DNA of 62,445 nucleotides from CAYFQH01 sp964345215. GTDB lineage: Bacteria > Bacillota > Clostridia > Christensenellales > Aristaeellaceae. Shown here in pieces: positions 41,764 to 50,165 of this stretch; within the stretch, counting starts at the first letter, position 1, and every line of letters begins with the position of its first letter. A program made the translations under genes and the position numbers. The notes below the pieces were generated by a model that saw only the letters and a program-made list of their open reading frames with translations, had not been told where the DNA came from and did no database searches. The stretch covers positions 1 through 62,445 of the forward strand of contig CAYFQH010000005.1 in the NCBI GenBank assembly GCA_964345215.1. Reading direction: 5' to 3'.

Positions 41764-43788
41764 ATGGTTGAACACCATAACAGCAATGCAATCAAGATAA
41801 AGAAAGGTGGCCTCAGCCAACAACAGCGCCCTTCTTTTCCCAAACGGGCCGTGGTTACCGCAGGAATGCCCTACGGCAACAAGGCCCTGCATTTTGGCCA
41901 TGTGGGAGGCCTGTTTATCCACGCGGATATTTATGCCCGCTTTTTGCGGGACCGCATTGGCAAGCAAAACGTTATATTCGTATCCGGCACCGATTCCTAC
42001 GGTTCAGCCATTGAAGCAGATTATGAAAAACTGGTTCAAACAGGAGATTTTAAAGGAACCATTGAAGATTTTGTGCGCATGAACCACGAAAAGCAAAAAG
42101 CTGTACTTACACAGTACGGCATTGACCTTGATTTATACGGTGCCTCGGCCCTGGATGAGGGAGGCAATATCCATCATAAGCTATCTAAAGAGGTATTTGA
42201 TGCCCTGTACAGTAAGGGCTACTTAACCTATTTGGGCACAAAACAGTTCTACGATCCCCTTCAAAAAATATACCTAAACGGCAGGCAGGTCACCGGCCGC
42301 TGCCCCATACAAGGGTGTAAATCTGAAATCGCCTATGCCGATGAGTGCGCCCTTGGCCATCAGTTTAGCCCGGAAGAGCTGATTGCCCCTGTTAGTGCCT
42401 TATCCGGTGAAGTACCTCAATTGGTAGAAGTAAAAAACTGGTACTTTGATTTAGAAGCCTTTCATCCTTTTATTGAGGCCTTTAAAGATACCCTGGCCCA
42501 GGACCCCACCACCCGTAAATACTTGGTATCGGTTATTGAGGAATATTTAAAATCTCCCTCCATTTACTTAAAACGGGAATTTTTAGACAGCCTTGGCCGC
42601 CTAGGGGAAACTCTGCCTCCCTTTGAGGTAATCGACGAGGAAAAGCCCTCGGTGGAACTGGTTTTTACTACCCTGGATGAGCGAAAAAAAGCCGTCGACC
42701 TTCTGCGCAAAGAGGGCACCCGCTTTAGAACAGGCAAAACCCTGGTGCCCTTTCGCATATCCGGCAACGTAGCCTGGGGCATTCCCATACCTGAATATAA
42801 TGATGTTAAAGGCTTAACCTTTTGGTGCTGGCCTGAATCCCTGTGGGCCCCTATATCCTTTACCAAAACCGTTTTAAGGGATAAGGGCCTTGAGGATGAG
42901 GCTTATAAAGATTGGTGGCACAGCAAAGAGGCCAAGGTGTACCAATTTATTGGGGAAGACAATATTTATTTTTATTCTGTGGCCCAAACAGGGTTGTTTA
43001 TGGCCCTGCAGGAAGGAGACACCCCTTCCCCTTCCCCGCCCCAGGGGGATTTGCAGCTAACCACCGTGGTGCCAAACCGCCATGTATTGTATATGAAGAA
43101 AAAAGCCTCCTCTAGCGGCGAAGCCAAGCCCCCCAAGGCAGAAGAGCTCCTTAAGGTCTATTCCAAAGAACAGCTGCGCCTTCACTTTTTTCATATGAAC
43201 CTTGGGGTAAACAGCATAGGTTTTGCCCCTAAAGCGTTTTTGGAGCCGGAGAAAAAAGGGGAGTATGACCCTGTGGTGTACGAGGGGAACCTGATGACCA
43301 ATATTTACAACCGCTTAATCCGCTCCTGCTTTTATACCCTGCAAAAATACTTTGACGGCTATTTGCCCCTCCTGCCTGTTACCCCTATTATAAAAGAAGA
43401 AGCAGACGATTTGATTATTGCCGTTGAAAATGCCATGTACCGCTTTGAATTTAACAAAACCTTTGAACTGATGGACCAATATTTGCGCCAGCGGAACAAG
43501 TACTGGGCAGAACAGTCAAAAAAAGCGGAAACCCGGGAGCAATGGGCGCAGCTGTTGGTAGATTCCTTCCACGCTGTACGTACGGCCTTAACCCTTTTGC
43601 ACCCCCTAACCCCCCAGGGAACAGAAGGAGTAAGGGACTATTTGCATATTGATGAAAGGATTTGGGATTGGCAGTATATTTTTGAACCCCTCCCCTTCTT
43701 TTTTGAAAAAAGCGAAAGCCATCAGATGAAGTTTTTAGAGCCCCGGGTTGATTTTTTTGAAAAGCCTCACAGCCAGTATGATAAATAG
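41764..43788 (+). CDS. metG: Divergent methionyl-tRNA synthetase-like class I tRNA ligase
   Basis: About 674 residues from ATG 41764 (GGAGGG 7 nt upstream). Class I features: HIGH-type motif MPYGNKALHFGHVGG, a CP zinc knuckle (CPIQGC ... CALGH, with His in place of one Cys) followed by the MetRS-typical FSPEELI, and ENIYFYS-like FIGEDNIYFYSVAQ. The KMSKS loop is altered to KKKASSSGEAKPPKAEELL, lacking the second Lys. A C-terminal helical anticodon domain follows. This fits a divergent MetRS form in some Clostridia; a second canonical MetRS elsewhere is possible. Proximity to GatCAB suggests co-regulation only. An exact TATAAT (41715-41720) lies upstream. Confidence 0.85.
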   Translation: MVEHHNSNAIKIKKGGLSQQQRPSFPKRAVVTAGMPYGNKALHFGHVGGLFIHADIYARFLRDRIGKQNVIFVSGTDSYGSAIEADYEKLVQTGDFKGTIEDFVRMNHEKQKAVLTQYGIDLDLYGASALDEGGNIHHKLSKEVFDALYSKGYLTYLGTKQFYDPLQKIYLNGRQVTGRCPIQGCKSEIAYADECALGHQFSPEELIAPVSALSGEVPQLVEVKNWYFDLEAFHPFIEAFKDTLAQDPTTRKYLVSVIEEYLKSPSIYLKREFLDSLGRLGETLPPFEVIDEEKPSVELVFTTLDERKKAVDLLRKEGTRFRTGKTLVPFRISGNVAWGIPIPEYNDVKGLTFWCWPESLWAPISFTKTVLRDKGLEDEAYKDWWHSKEAKVYQFIGEDNIYFYSVAQTGLFMALQEGDTPSPSPPQGDLQLTTVVPNRHVLYMKKKASSSGEAKPPKAEELLKVYSKEQLRLHFFHMNLGVNSIGFAPKAFLEPEKKGEYDPVVYEGNLMTNIYNRLIRSCFYTLQKYFDGYLPLLPVTPIIKEEADDLIIAVENAMYRFEFNKTFELMDQYLRQRNKYWAEQSKKAETREQWAQLLVDSFHAVRTALTLLHPLTPQGTEGVRDYLHIDERIWDWQYIFEPLPFFFEKSESHQMKFLEPRVDFFEKPHSQYDK

Positions 43789-43863
43789 GAAATAGCCTGT
43801 AGATGCCGTATTAAATCAGTTTATAAGGGGTTAATATCAAAAAAACCATTTATAAATACCAAA

Positions 43864-43908
43864 GCGTCATAAAAGCCTGCAACTAAAATGTGCAGGCTTT
43901 TATGATGC
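43864..43908. terminator. Bidirectional terminator between metG and the LD-carboxypeptidase gene
   Basis: 18-bp stem GCGTCATAAAAGCCTGCA / TGCAGGCTTTTATGATGC (one G-U) with a 9-nt loop, between converging genes. Confidence 0.9.
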
Positions 43909-43916
43909 TGCTATCT

Positions 43917-44846
43917 TTACCCTACCCACCTTAGGGTGCCCATGTTTCCATCAATGGCATAGGTACCCCCTAAGGCCAAGGTCATTTTAGGGCTCAGATG
44001 GCCGGCCTGTACCTGGGCTAAAACGGGCTTGCCAAGGGGTAGTAAAATATCGGCAAAAATTTCCTCAAGGGCAAGGCCGTATGCCTCATCTTCCACTGGG
44101 CAATTAGTAAAGCCCCCTAAAACAATACCGGCACAGTCATCTAGCTTCCCCGCCAGCTTTAGGTGGGTTAACAGCCTGTCAATGCTGTAGGTTTTCTCCC
44201 CTACGTCTTCCAAAAAAAGAATTTTTTCTTTGGTATCTATTTCGTAAGGGGTGCCTAAGGTATGGGCCACCAAGGTTAAGTTACCACCGGTTAAGGGGCC
44301 TTGGCCCGCCCCCTTGCAAAGCACCTTATAAGGTGTGTCAGGTGGATTATGTACTTGCCCAAGGGGAGCTTTTGCGCTAATTGCCTGCCATAAGCCGGTA
44401 ATGGTATAACTGTCCTTCTCCGGCTCCATGGCATCGGATGCAACCATGGGGCCATGGAAAGTAACAAAACCGCATTTTTGAGCAATGGCCAGGTGCAAGG
44501 CTGTAATATCGCTGTAGCCCACCAGCACTTTGGGGTTGTTTTTAATAAGTTCAAAATCCAAAAGGTTCAATATACGCATCACCCCATAGCCACCCTTGGC
44601 ACAAAATACCCCTTGCACCTCATCATCTGTAAAGGCCTCCATTAAGGCCTTGGCCCGCAGGCGGTCACTGCCTGAAAGGTAGCCGTATTGGGCAAATACA
44701 CTGGGGTGGATTTTGCCTTTAAGGCCTAAGGTATGCAGTTTTTGCAAAATCATTTTTTCTGTTTCGGCGGGGTCGCCCTTTACCACCCCGGAAATGCCCA
44801 CCACCGCAACGGTATCCCCCTTTTTAAGGGGTGTAGGATAAATCAT
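43917..44846 (-). CDS. S66-family LD-carboxypeptidase (LdcA/MccF-like)
   Basis: 309 residues from ATG 44846 (AGGAG 8 nt upstream). The nucleophile elbow is in VLVGYSDITALHLAI (Ser), and the catalytic Glu and His are in the C-terminal half, the latter in VQAGHLSPKMTLALGG. N-terminal LKKGDTVAVVGISGVV and AKGGYGVMRIL match the family. It removes the terminal D-Ala from L,D-linked murein tetrapeptides during recycling; MccF members cleave other peptides. It is the last gene of the alr operon, starting just before the end of dppA. Confidence 0.9.
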   Translation of the reverse strand: MIYPTPLKKGDTVAVVGISGVVKGDPAETEKMILQKLHTLGLKGKIHPSVFAQYGYLSGSDRLRAKALMEAFTDDEVQGVFCAKGGYGVMRILNLLDFELIKNNPKVLVGYSDITALHLAIAQKCGFVTFHGPMVASDAMEPEKDSYTITGLWQAISAKAPLGQVHNPPDTPYKVLCKGAGQGPLTGGNLTLVAHTLGTPYEIDTKEKILFLEDVGEKTYSIDRLLTHLKLAGKLDDCAGIVLGGFTNCPVEDEAYGLALEEIFADILLPLGKPVLAQVQAGHLSPKMTLALGGTYAIDGNMGTLRWVG

Positions 44847-44857
44847 AAGCATTTCTC

Positions 44858-45658
44858 CTACAGGCAAAATAGCATAAACCGCAAGACATCCATATAATTG
44901 CTTGCCTTGTAAACAACGCTATGGCTGTCCTTTTGGGTGCAGCCTGGGTAAAAGGCGCTGCGCTTGGCCAAGTAGTGGTACTTGTAGTTAATTTCCACTT
45001 CAAAGGTTTCGGGCATGGTAAAAAGGCAATCTTCCCTGGGGGTGGCCATGGCTTTTTCCGCCCCGGCTTTAATTTGCGCCAGGGCTTCCTGGGGGTGGAT
45101 GGAGATAGCCCCGTTGCCGCAGCCTTTGGTGGTAGCCACCGTTGTAACCCCGGGTACTTTGGTTTTAATCCACTCACACAGCCCCTCATCCCCCGACACA
45201 AAGCGGATGGGTACCCCAAACATGGCGGCGGTTAAAGCGTTAATGTACAGCTCCGATGCAATCTCGCCGTTGATTTTTACATAGTTGTTTTGCCCGTTCA
45301 TGGTATGGGCCAGGGGGTTGAAATCGGTGCCGGCAGCACTGTGATAGCCGGTGAAAAAGGCGCCGAAGTCCCCTTCTTCAATGCCGGACATCATCATATA
45401 AGGATCCCTGGGCCAGCCCCTGAAGATATTGGCCTCTTTGGGCAATAAGTTGGGGTTAATGTTTCTGGCGCTGTCGTGGGCATCCTTTACAAGCAAAGCC
45501 TGGGCGCCGCCGCTTAATGCTCCATTACAGGCCGCAGCCACTTCCAAAGACATTTGGTTGGCAAAATAGCCATAATCCCCTTTGGTTTTTTCCGTTTCAT
45601 CCCAATGGGCAATGCCGCAGGTTCCTTCAATATCTGCCGATAAAAAAATACGCTTCAC
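44858..45658 (-). CDS. dppA: D-aminopeptidase, M55 family (DppA)
   Basis: 266 residues. Zinc ligands of DppA are recognisable: SADIEGTCGIAHWDE (Asp, Glu), LVKDAHDSARNINP (His) and FFTGYHSAAGT (His). Bacillus DppA cleaves D-Ala-D-Ala and similar D-peptides from wall turnover. The GTG start at 45658 lies 8 nt after GGAGG at the end of the preceding M20 gene, with a 3-nt gap. Its partner genes (racemase, LD-carboxypeptidase) support a role in D-peptide recycling. Confidence 0.94.
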   Translation of the reverse strand: MKRIFLSADIEGTCGIAHWDETEKTKGDYGYFANQMSLEVAAACNGALSGGAQALLVKDAHDSARNINPNLLPKEANIFRGWPRDPYMMMSGIEEGDFGAFFTGYHSAAGTDFNPLAHTMNGQNNYVKINGEIASELYINALTAAMFGVPIRFVSGDEGLCEWIKTKVPGVTTVATTKGCGNGAISIHPQEALAQIKAGAEKAMATPREDCLFTMPETFEVEINYKYHYLAKRSAFYPGCTQKDSHSVVYKASNYMDVLRFMLFCL

Positions 45659-45661
45659 CTG

Positions 45662-46834
45662 TTATTCCTCCTCTAAAATAGTAAGTGCCATGGCTGCCTG
45701 CAAGGCGGCGCCAATGGGTAAAACTTTTTCATCAATGGTAAAATCGCAGCTGTGCAGGGCCGGGCCAACACCACTGCCCAAATCATAATAGCAGCCCCTG
45801 GCCTCTTTTAAGAAAAAGCCGAAGCTTTCTACCCCAAGGCTTGGGTGTTCCCTGGGCTGTATATTTTCGCTGCCCACCAGTTCCTCAGCCACCGACATAC
45901 AGGTAGCAAACAAGGCCGGGTCGTTAACAATAGGCTCGTAGCTATCCCTTAGCATCACCTGGGCGCTGCCCCCCATGCTTTGGGCAATGCCTTGGGTCAC
46001 ATCAACAATTTTTTCTTTTAGCATTGCCCGGGTTTCGTTAGACAGGGTGCGCAAGGTGCCGTGAATGTTCACTTCATCACAAATCACATTGCCTGCCACG
46101 CCCCCCTTAATGGTGCCAAGAGACAGCACCGCGCTATCTAGAGGGGCAGTATTTCGGCTAACCAAGGTTTGAAGGGCGCTGATGACCTGCGCCGCAATAA
46201 CAATGGCATCCACCCCCCGGTGGGGGTAAGCCCCATGGGCTCCCAGACCTTTAATGGTTAAGGAAACATCATCGCTGGCGCCGCTCATAGCCCCGGCTTT
46301 GGCATAAAGGGTTCCTACAGGGTAATCAGGGCACATGTGTAGGCCGATAACCGCCTCCACCTTGGGATTTTCCATGCAGCCTGCGGCTACCATATCCTTG
46401 GCACCACCGGTGGTTTCCTCCATCGGTTCAAAAAAGATTTTTACATTGCCCTTCATTTGGCTGCGGTTGGTTTGTAATAACTTCGCCGCCCCCAGGGCAA
46501 TGGCCATGTGGGCATCGTGGCCACAGGCATGCATTTTACCATCATGAAGGGAGGAAAAGGCTGCCCCGGTTTTTTCCTCCACTGGCAAACCGTCCATATC
46601 CGCCCTTAGGGCGATGGTTTTCCCTTCTTTCTCCCCCCTGATGATGGCGGTAATGCCCCAATGGTCAGGGTAGGTAATGGTCTCTATTTTCATTTTTTGA
46701 AGCTCTCCCAGCAAAAAAGCCCGGGTTTTTTCTTCTTCGCCCCCAAGTTCGGGGATTTGATGCAAAAGGCGCCTTGCTTCAACCATATATTTTTCAATAG
46801 CTTTGGCTTGATTTAGTATGTGCTTGCTGTTCAT
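45662..46834 (-). CDS. M20-family amidohydrolase/peptidase
   Basis: 390 residues. Metal-binding segments are ALRADMDGLPVEEKTG, HACGHDAHMAIALGAAKLL and EPMEETTGGAKDMVAAG, and the dimerisation domain is typical for aminoacylase-type M20D enzymes (N-acetyl-amino-acid or indoleacetyl-amino-acid hydrolases). Substrate is unknown; N-acyl amino acids or N-acetyl-diaminopimelate-like compounds are plausible. Placed between alr and dppA with gaps of 3-6 bp, so part of one polycistronic message. Confidence 0.9.
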   Translation of the reverse strand: MNSKHILNQAKAIEKYMVEARRLLHQIPELGGEEEKTRAFLLGELQKMKIETITYPDHWGITAIIRGEKEGKTIALRADMDGLPVEEKTGAAFSSLHDGKMHACGHDAHMAIALGAAKLLQTNRSQMKGNVKIFFEPMEETTGGAKDMVAAGCMENPKVEAVIGLHMCPDYPVGTLYAKAGAMSGASDDVSLTIKGLGAHGAYPHRGVDAIVIAAQVISALQTLVSRNTAPLDSAVLSLGTIKGGVAGNVICDEVNIHGTLRTLSNETRAMLKEKIVDVTQGIAQSMGGSAQVMLRDSYEPIVNDPALFATCMSVAEELVGSENIQPREHPSLGVESFGFFLKEARGCYYDLGSGVGPALHSCDFTIDEKVLPIGAALQAAMALTILEEE

Positions 46835-46840
46835 GTTTTT

Positions 46841-47983
46841 CTACTCCAAATCATCAGTTACATGGGTCATTTTACCCTGTTGGTAATAAACCCTGGGAGG
46901 CCGCCTGCTCATTTTAGTCAGCACCTCGTTGCGGTTGGTTTTAACAAAGGTGGCAAAGCGCAGGTAATCAATTTCATCCCCTAAAATAGTAGCCACATCC
47001 CCCGGTTTTACACCGGGTATGTGGGTTACATCCACCATCATTTGATCCATACAGGCAATGCCCAATATGGGGGCTTCTCCCCCGTTAATGGCCACTACCG
47101 CCCCATCGTACATCACCCGGGGGCAGCCGTCGCCATAGCCTGCACAAAGAACAGCCACCTGGCCATCATGGCTTATGGGGGCTCTATCATCATAGCCGAT
47201 ATAATCCCCCTTTTTTACTTCATTCACCTGGGCTACAACGGTTTTTAGCGCCAGGGTTTGCTGCCAAAGCCCCTGGTGGTTGCCGGTTCTGGCGGGGTAA
47301 ACCCCATACAAAAGAGCACCGATGCGCACACGGTTATAATGCCACTTAGGATACCACAGGGTGCCGATGGAATCACAAAGGTGTTTTTCCGTTACGGAAA
47401 TACCCTCTTTTTCAAGGGCTGTGACCACCTTTTTAAAAGCTTGGTGCTGCAATATATCCTGTTCATCACTAATCAGGGCCAAGTGGGAAAAAAGGCCGTC
47501 AAATTCGATATTAGGCAGCTGTAAAGCGGAAATAATCTCCTTAATGCCTTCCTTTGTTGGGGCAAAGCCCAAACGGTGCATCCCCGTATCTACCTTTACC
47601 TGTACAGGCACCTTCTTATTTTGCCTTTGGGCCTCATCGCTAACCCATTTTGCTTGGTGAAAGCGGGATACGGTTAAGGTTAAACCGGCCCTTAAGGCCC
47701 TTGGCACCTCCTGTTCAATGGCCAGGCCCATGATGAGTAATTCCCCTTCAATGCCGGCATGACGAAGTTCCATCCCCTCCCTTACACAGCTTAGGGCAAA
47801 GGAATAACAACCTTCCTTTTGTAAGGCTTTAGCCACTTGTACACTGCCGTGTCCATAGGCGTTGCCCTTTAGCACACAGGTAACTTTGGTTTCCTGTTGT
47901 ACCAAATTACAGGCATTTTGGTAGTTTGAAATCAGCTTGTCTAAATCGATTTCAATCCAAGTTCGTTTTTCAAAAAAATGCAA
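46841..47983 (-). CDS. alr: Alanine racemase
   Basis: 380 residues. PLP lysine in CVLKGNAYGHGSVQVAKAL, barrel motif VDTGMHRLGF, and the C-terminal domain with LCAGYGDGCPRVMYDG and GIACMDQMMVDVT. Interconverts L- and D-Ala for peptidoglycan synthesis or, in this setting, returns D-Ala released from wall peptides to metabolism. TTG start at 47983 uses GGAAGG at the end of the thioesterase gene, 3 nt downstream of its stop. Whether this is the main or a catabolic racemase is not decided. Confidence 0.95.
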   Translation of the reverse strand: MHFFEKRTWIEIDLDKLISNYQNACNLVQQETKVTCVLKGNAYGHGSVQVAKALQKEGCYSFALSCVREGMELRHAGIEGELLIMGLAIEQEVPRALRAGLTLTVSRFHQAKWVSDEAQRQNKKVPVQVKVDTGMHRLGFAPTKEGIKEIISALQLPNIEFDGLFSHLALISDEQDILQHQAFKKVVTALEKEGISVTEKHLCDSIGTLWYPKWHYNRVRIGALLYGVYPARTGNHQGLWQQTLALKTVVAQVNEVKKGDYIGYDDRAPISHDGQVAVLCAGYGDGCPRVMYDGAVVAINGGEAPILGIACMDQMMVDVTHIPGVKPGDVATILGDEIDYLRFATFVKTNRNEVLTKMSRRPPRVYYQQGKMTHVTDDLE

Positions 47984-47986
47984 GGG

Positions 47987-48364
47987 TTACCCTTCCTTCC
48001 TGGCTAATGTTTTTTCCATAAAAGGGGCAGTAAAAACTGTTACCCGCTCATGGGTGGCGGTGCCGATTAACCCTTTATCATCAAAAGCTTCAATGGTAAA
48101 GAAGAACCGGCGCCCCTCCCGGGCCGTTAAGGTTGCCTTTGCCCACACCTTCATACCAACGGGGGTGGCGGCCAGGTGTTCCACGCTTATTTTAGTGCCT
48201 ACGGTGGTGCTCCCCTCTTGAACCATACCTTCTATTGCCTTTAAGGCTGCCTCTTCCATTAGAGCCACCAGGGCCGGGGTGGCAAACACCGCTAAATCAC
48301 CGCTGCCCATGGCCTTAGCCGTATGTTCATCCCCTGCGATTATACTGCTTTTACCAGTTTCCAT
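47987..48364 (-). CDS. FlK-like hotdog thioesterase
   Basis: 125 residues of the hotdog fold, similar to fluoroacetyl-CoA thioesterase-like proteins common in Firmicutes. Visible family features are VFATPALVALMEEAALKAI, TTVGTKISVEHLAATPVGM and the catalytic-region Glu/His (GTATHERVTVF). Native substrate is probably a short acyl-CoA; defluorination is not implied. It is the first gene of the minus-strand alr operon. AGGATG precedes the ATG. Confidence 0.85.
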   Translation of the reverse strand: METGKSSIIAGDEHTAKAMGSGDLAVFATPALVALMEEAALKAIEGMVQEGSTTVGTKISVEHLAATPVGMKVWAKATLTAREGRRFFFTIEAFDDKGLIGTATHERVTVFTAPFMEKTLARKEG

Positions 48365-48494
48365 TTATATCACATCCTATTTCCATCGTTGCCTTTCTAT
48401 TGTAGACAATTTATCACAAAAAATGAATAGTCTTTTCTTTTTATGTTGTGTTTTTGTTGCATTTGACGGTTTTTTTTTAACTTCTTAGCCGGGC

Positions 48495-48523
48495 TTGCCA
48501 TTCTTCAAAAACTCTATTATCAT
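48495..48523 (+). promoter_or_regulatory. Promoter of the MATE transporter gene
   Basis: TTGCCA (48495-48500), 17-nt spacer, TATCAT (48518-48523), about 47 bp before the start. Confidence 0.7.
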
Positions 48524-48570
48524 TAAGAAGATGTGTTTAAAAAAGCAATATTTGAAAAGGATGTAAATGG

Positions 48571-50019
48571 ATGAGTGCATTAATCAAACGTTTTTTCGGT
48601 GTAGAAAACATGGTGCAGCCTAAGTTGATACGGGGCGAGTTGCCTTCCACCAAACAGGCCTACCGGGACGTGGCCAAAATGGCTCTGCCCTCCGTTGTTG
48701 AAATGGCCCTTACCAGTATTGTTGGAACCATTGATATGATGATGGTTGGGGTTTTAGGCTCCAACTCCCTGGCGGCTGTAGGCTTAACCTCGCAGCCCCG
48801 GATGATTCTACTGTCGCTATTTTTAGCTTTAAATGTTGGGGTTACAGCCATTGTGGCCAGGCGCAGGGGGGAAGAGCGGCAAAAAGATGCCAACCAGTCC
48901 TTTCGCAATGCCCTGGTCATTTCCCTTACCATGGCTTGCGTGTTAATGATTCCTGCCATTTTATTTGCTAAAGAGTTTATGATTTTTTCCGGCAGCACCG
49001 ACCAGGGGGCCGATACCCTGCAAGTAATTGAAGAGGCCACCACTTATTTTAGAATTCTCGCCTACGTTCTTCCCATCAACGCCATTACCATGAGCATTAC
49101 CGCTGCCCAGCGAGGAGTAGGTAACACCAAACTGGCCATGTACGTAAACCTTACCAGCAATGCTGTGAACATCGTTTTTAACTATCTGTTAATCGGCGGC
49201 AACCTGGGCTTTCCCCGTTTGGGCGTTGCCGGGGCCGCCATTGCTACGGCCATCGGCTTTACCGCCGGTTTTTGTATGGCTATTTTTTCCGTTATCGGCA
49301 AGCGTCACCGGGACAACTTTTTATTTTTGCGCCTCAAGGATAATTGGCGTCTTCACAAGGAGTCGATGCAAACGATTTTCACCGTTGGTGGCAACGCCAT
49401 GATTGAGCAAATCGTGATGCGTGTTGGCTTCTTCCTTTATGCCAAGATGACTTTCAACCTAGGAACCACGGCCTTTGCCAGCCACCAAATCGCTTCCCAG
49501 TTTTTAAACATTAGCTTTAGCTTTGGCAATGGGCTGGCCGTAGCCGCCACCGCCCTGGTAGGGCAGAACATGGGCAGGGAACGGCCGGATTTAAGCATTG
49601 TATACGGCAAGGTAACCCAGCGAATGGCGCTAATAATCTCTCTTGTTTTGGCAAGTATTGTAGTTTTGCTCCGTTACCCTCTGGTTACCCTATACGTAAC
49701 TCCCAGTGACCCGAATGTAGCTGAGGTAACGGCTCTGGCTGCCCAGGTAATGCTGGTTGTAGCAGCCTTCCAGCCCTTCCAAATGAGTTCTGTTGTCATC
49801 AGCGGCTCCTTACGAGGTGCCGGAGACAATCGGTATGTTGCTATGGTTATGTTCCTTTGTGTGCTGGTTATTCGCCTAAGCGCTTCCTACGCCGCCATTT
49901 ATGTTCTTCACTTGGGTTTAGTCGGCGCCTGGCTGTCCAGCTTAATTGATTTAGTCCTCCGTTTTATTCTGGTTTACCGCCGCTTCCACCAAGGAAAATG
50001 GATGTACATTAAAATATAA
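48571..50019 (+). CDS. MATE-family efflux transporter (NorM-like)
   Basis: 482 residues, 12 membrane segments in two homologous halves. Family features are MALPSVVEMALTSIVGTIDMMM, LGSNSLAAVGLTSQP and the second-half counterpart FTVGGNAMIEQIVMRVGFF, ATALVGQNMGRERPD. Exports cationic drugs or metabolites using Na+ or H+. A 40-residue hydrophilic N-terminal extension is longer than usual. Own promoter and downstream terminator make it monocistronic. Confidence 0.93.
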   Translation: MSALIKRFFGVENMVQPKLIRGELPSTKQAYRDVAKMALPSVVEMALTSIVGTIDMMMVGVLGSNSLAAVGLTSQPRMILLSLFLALNVGVTAIVARRRGEERQKDANQSFRNALVISLTMACVLMIPAILFAKEFMIFSGSTDQGADTLQVIEEATTYFRILAYVLPINAITMSITAAQRGVGNTKLAMYVNLTSNAVNIVFNYLLIGGNLGFPRLGVAGAAIATAIGFTAGFCMAIFSVIGKRHRDNFLFLRLKDNWRLHKESMQTIFTVGGNAMIEQIVMRVGFFLYAKMTFNLGTTAFASHQIASQFLNISFSFGNGLAVAATALVGQNMGRERPDLSIVYGKVTQRMALIISLVLASIVVLLRYPLVTLYVTPSDPNVAEVTALAAQVMLVVAAFQPFQMSSVVISGSLRGAGDNRYVAMVMFLCVLVIRLSASYAAIYVLHLGLVGAWLSSLIDLVLRFILVYRRFHQGKWMYIKI

Positions 50020-50047
50020 ATTCATTCTGTACAATCTGTTTACAGTA

Positions 50048-50082
50048 AAAAATCACCATAGCGCATAAAATGGTGATTTTTT
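50048..50082 (+). terminator. Terminator after the MATE gene
   Basis: AAAAATCACCA (50048-50058) pairs with TGGTGATTTTT (50071-50081), 12-nt loop. Confidence 0.82.
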
Positions 50083-50165
50083 GCTATTTTTATGGTATAA
50101 TTTTCCTTGTTTATTTACCTACATGTGACAGTAAAGAATTTACGATAAACAAAGGAGGAATCTTC

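Noticed and set aside
45015..45284. Plus-strand frames inside dppA
   Set aside because: Shadows of a strongly conserved M55 gene on the other strand.
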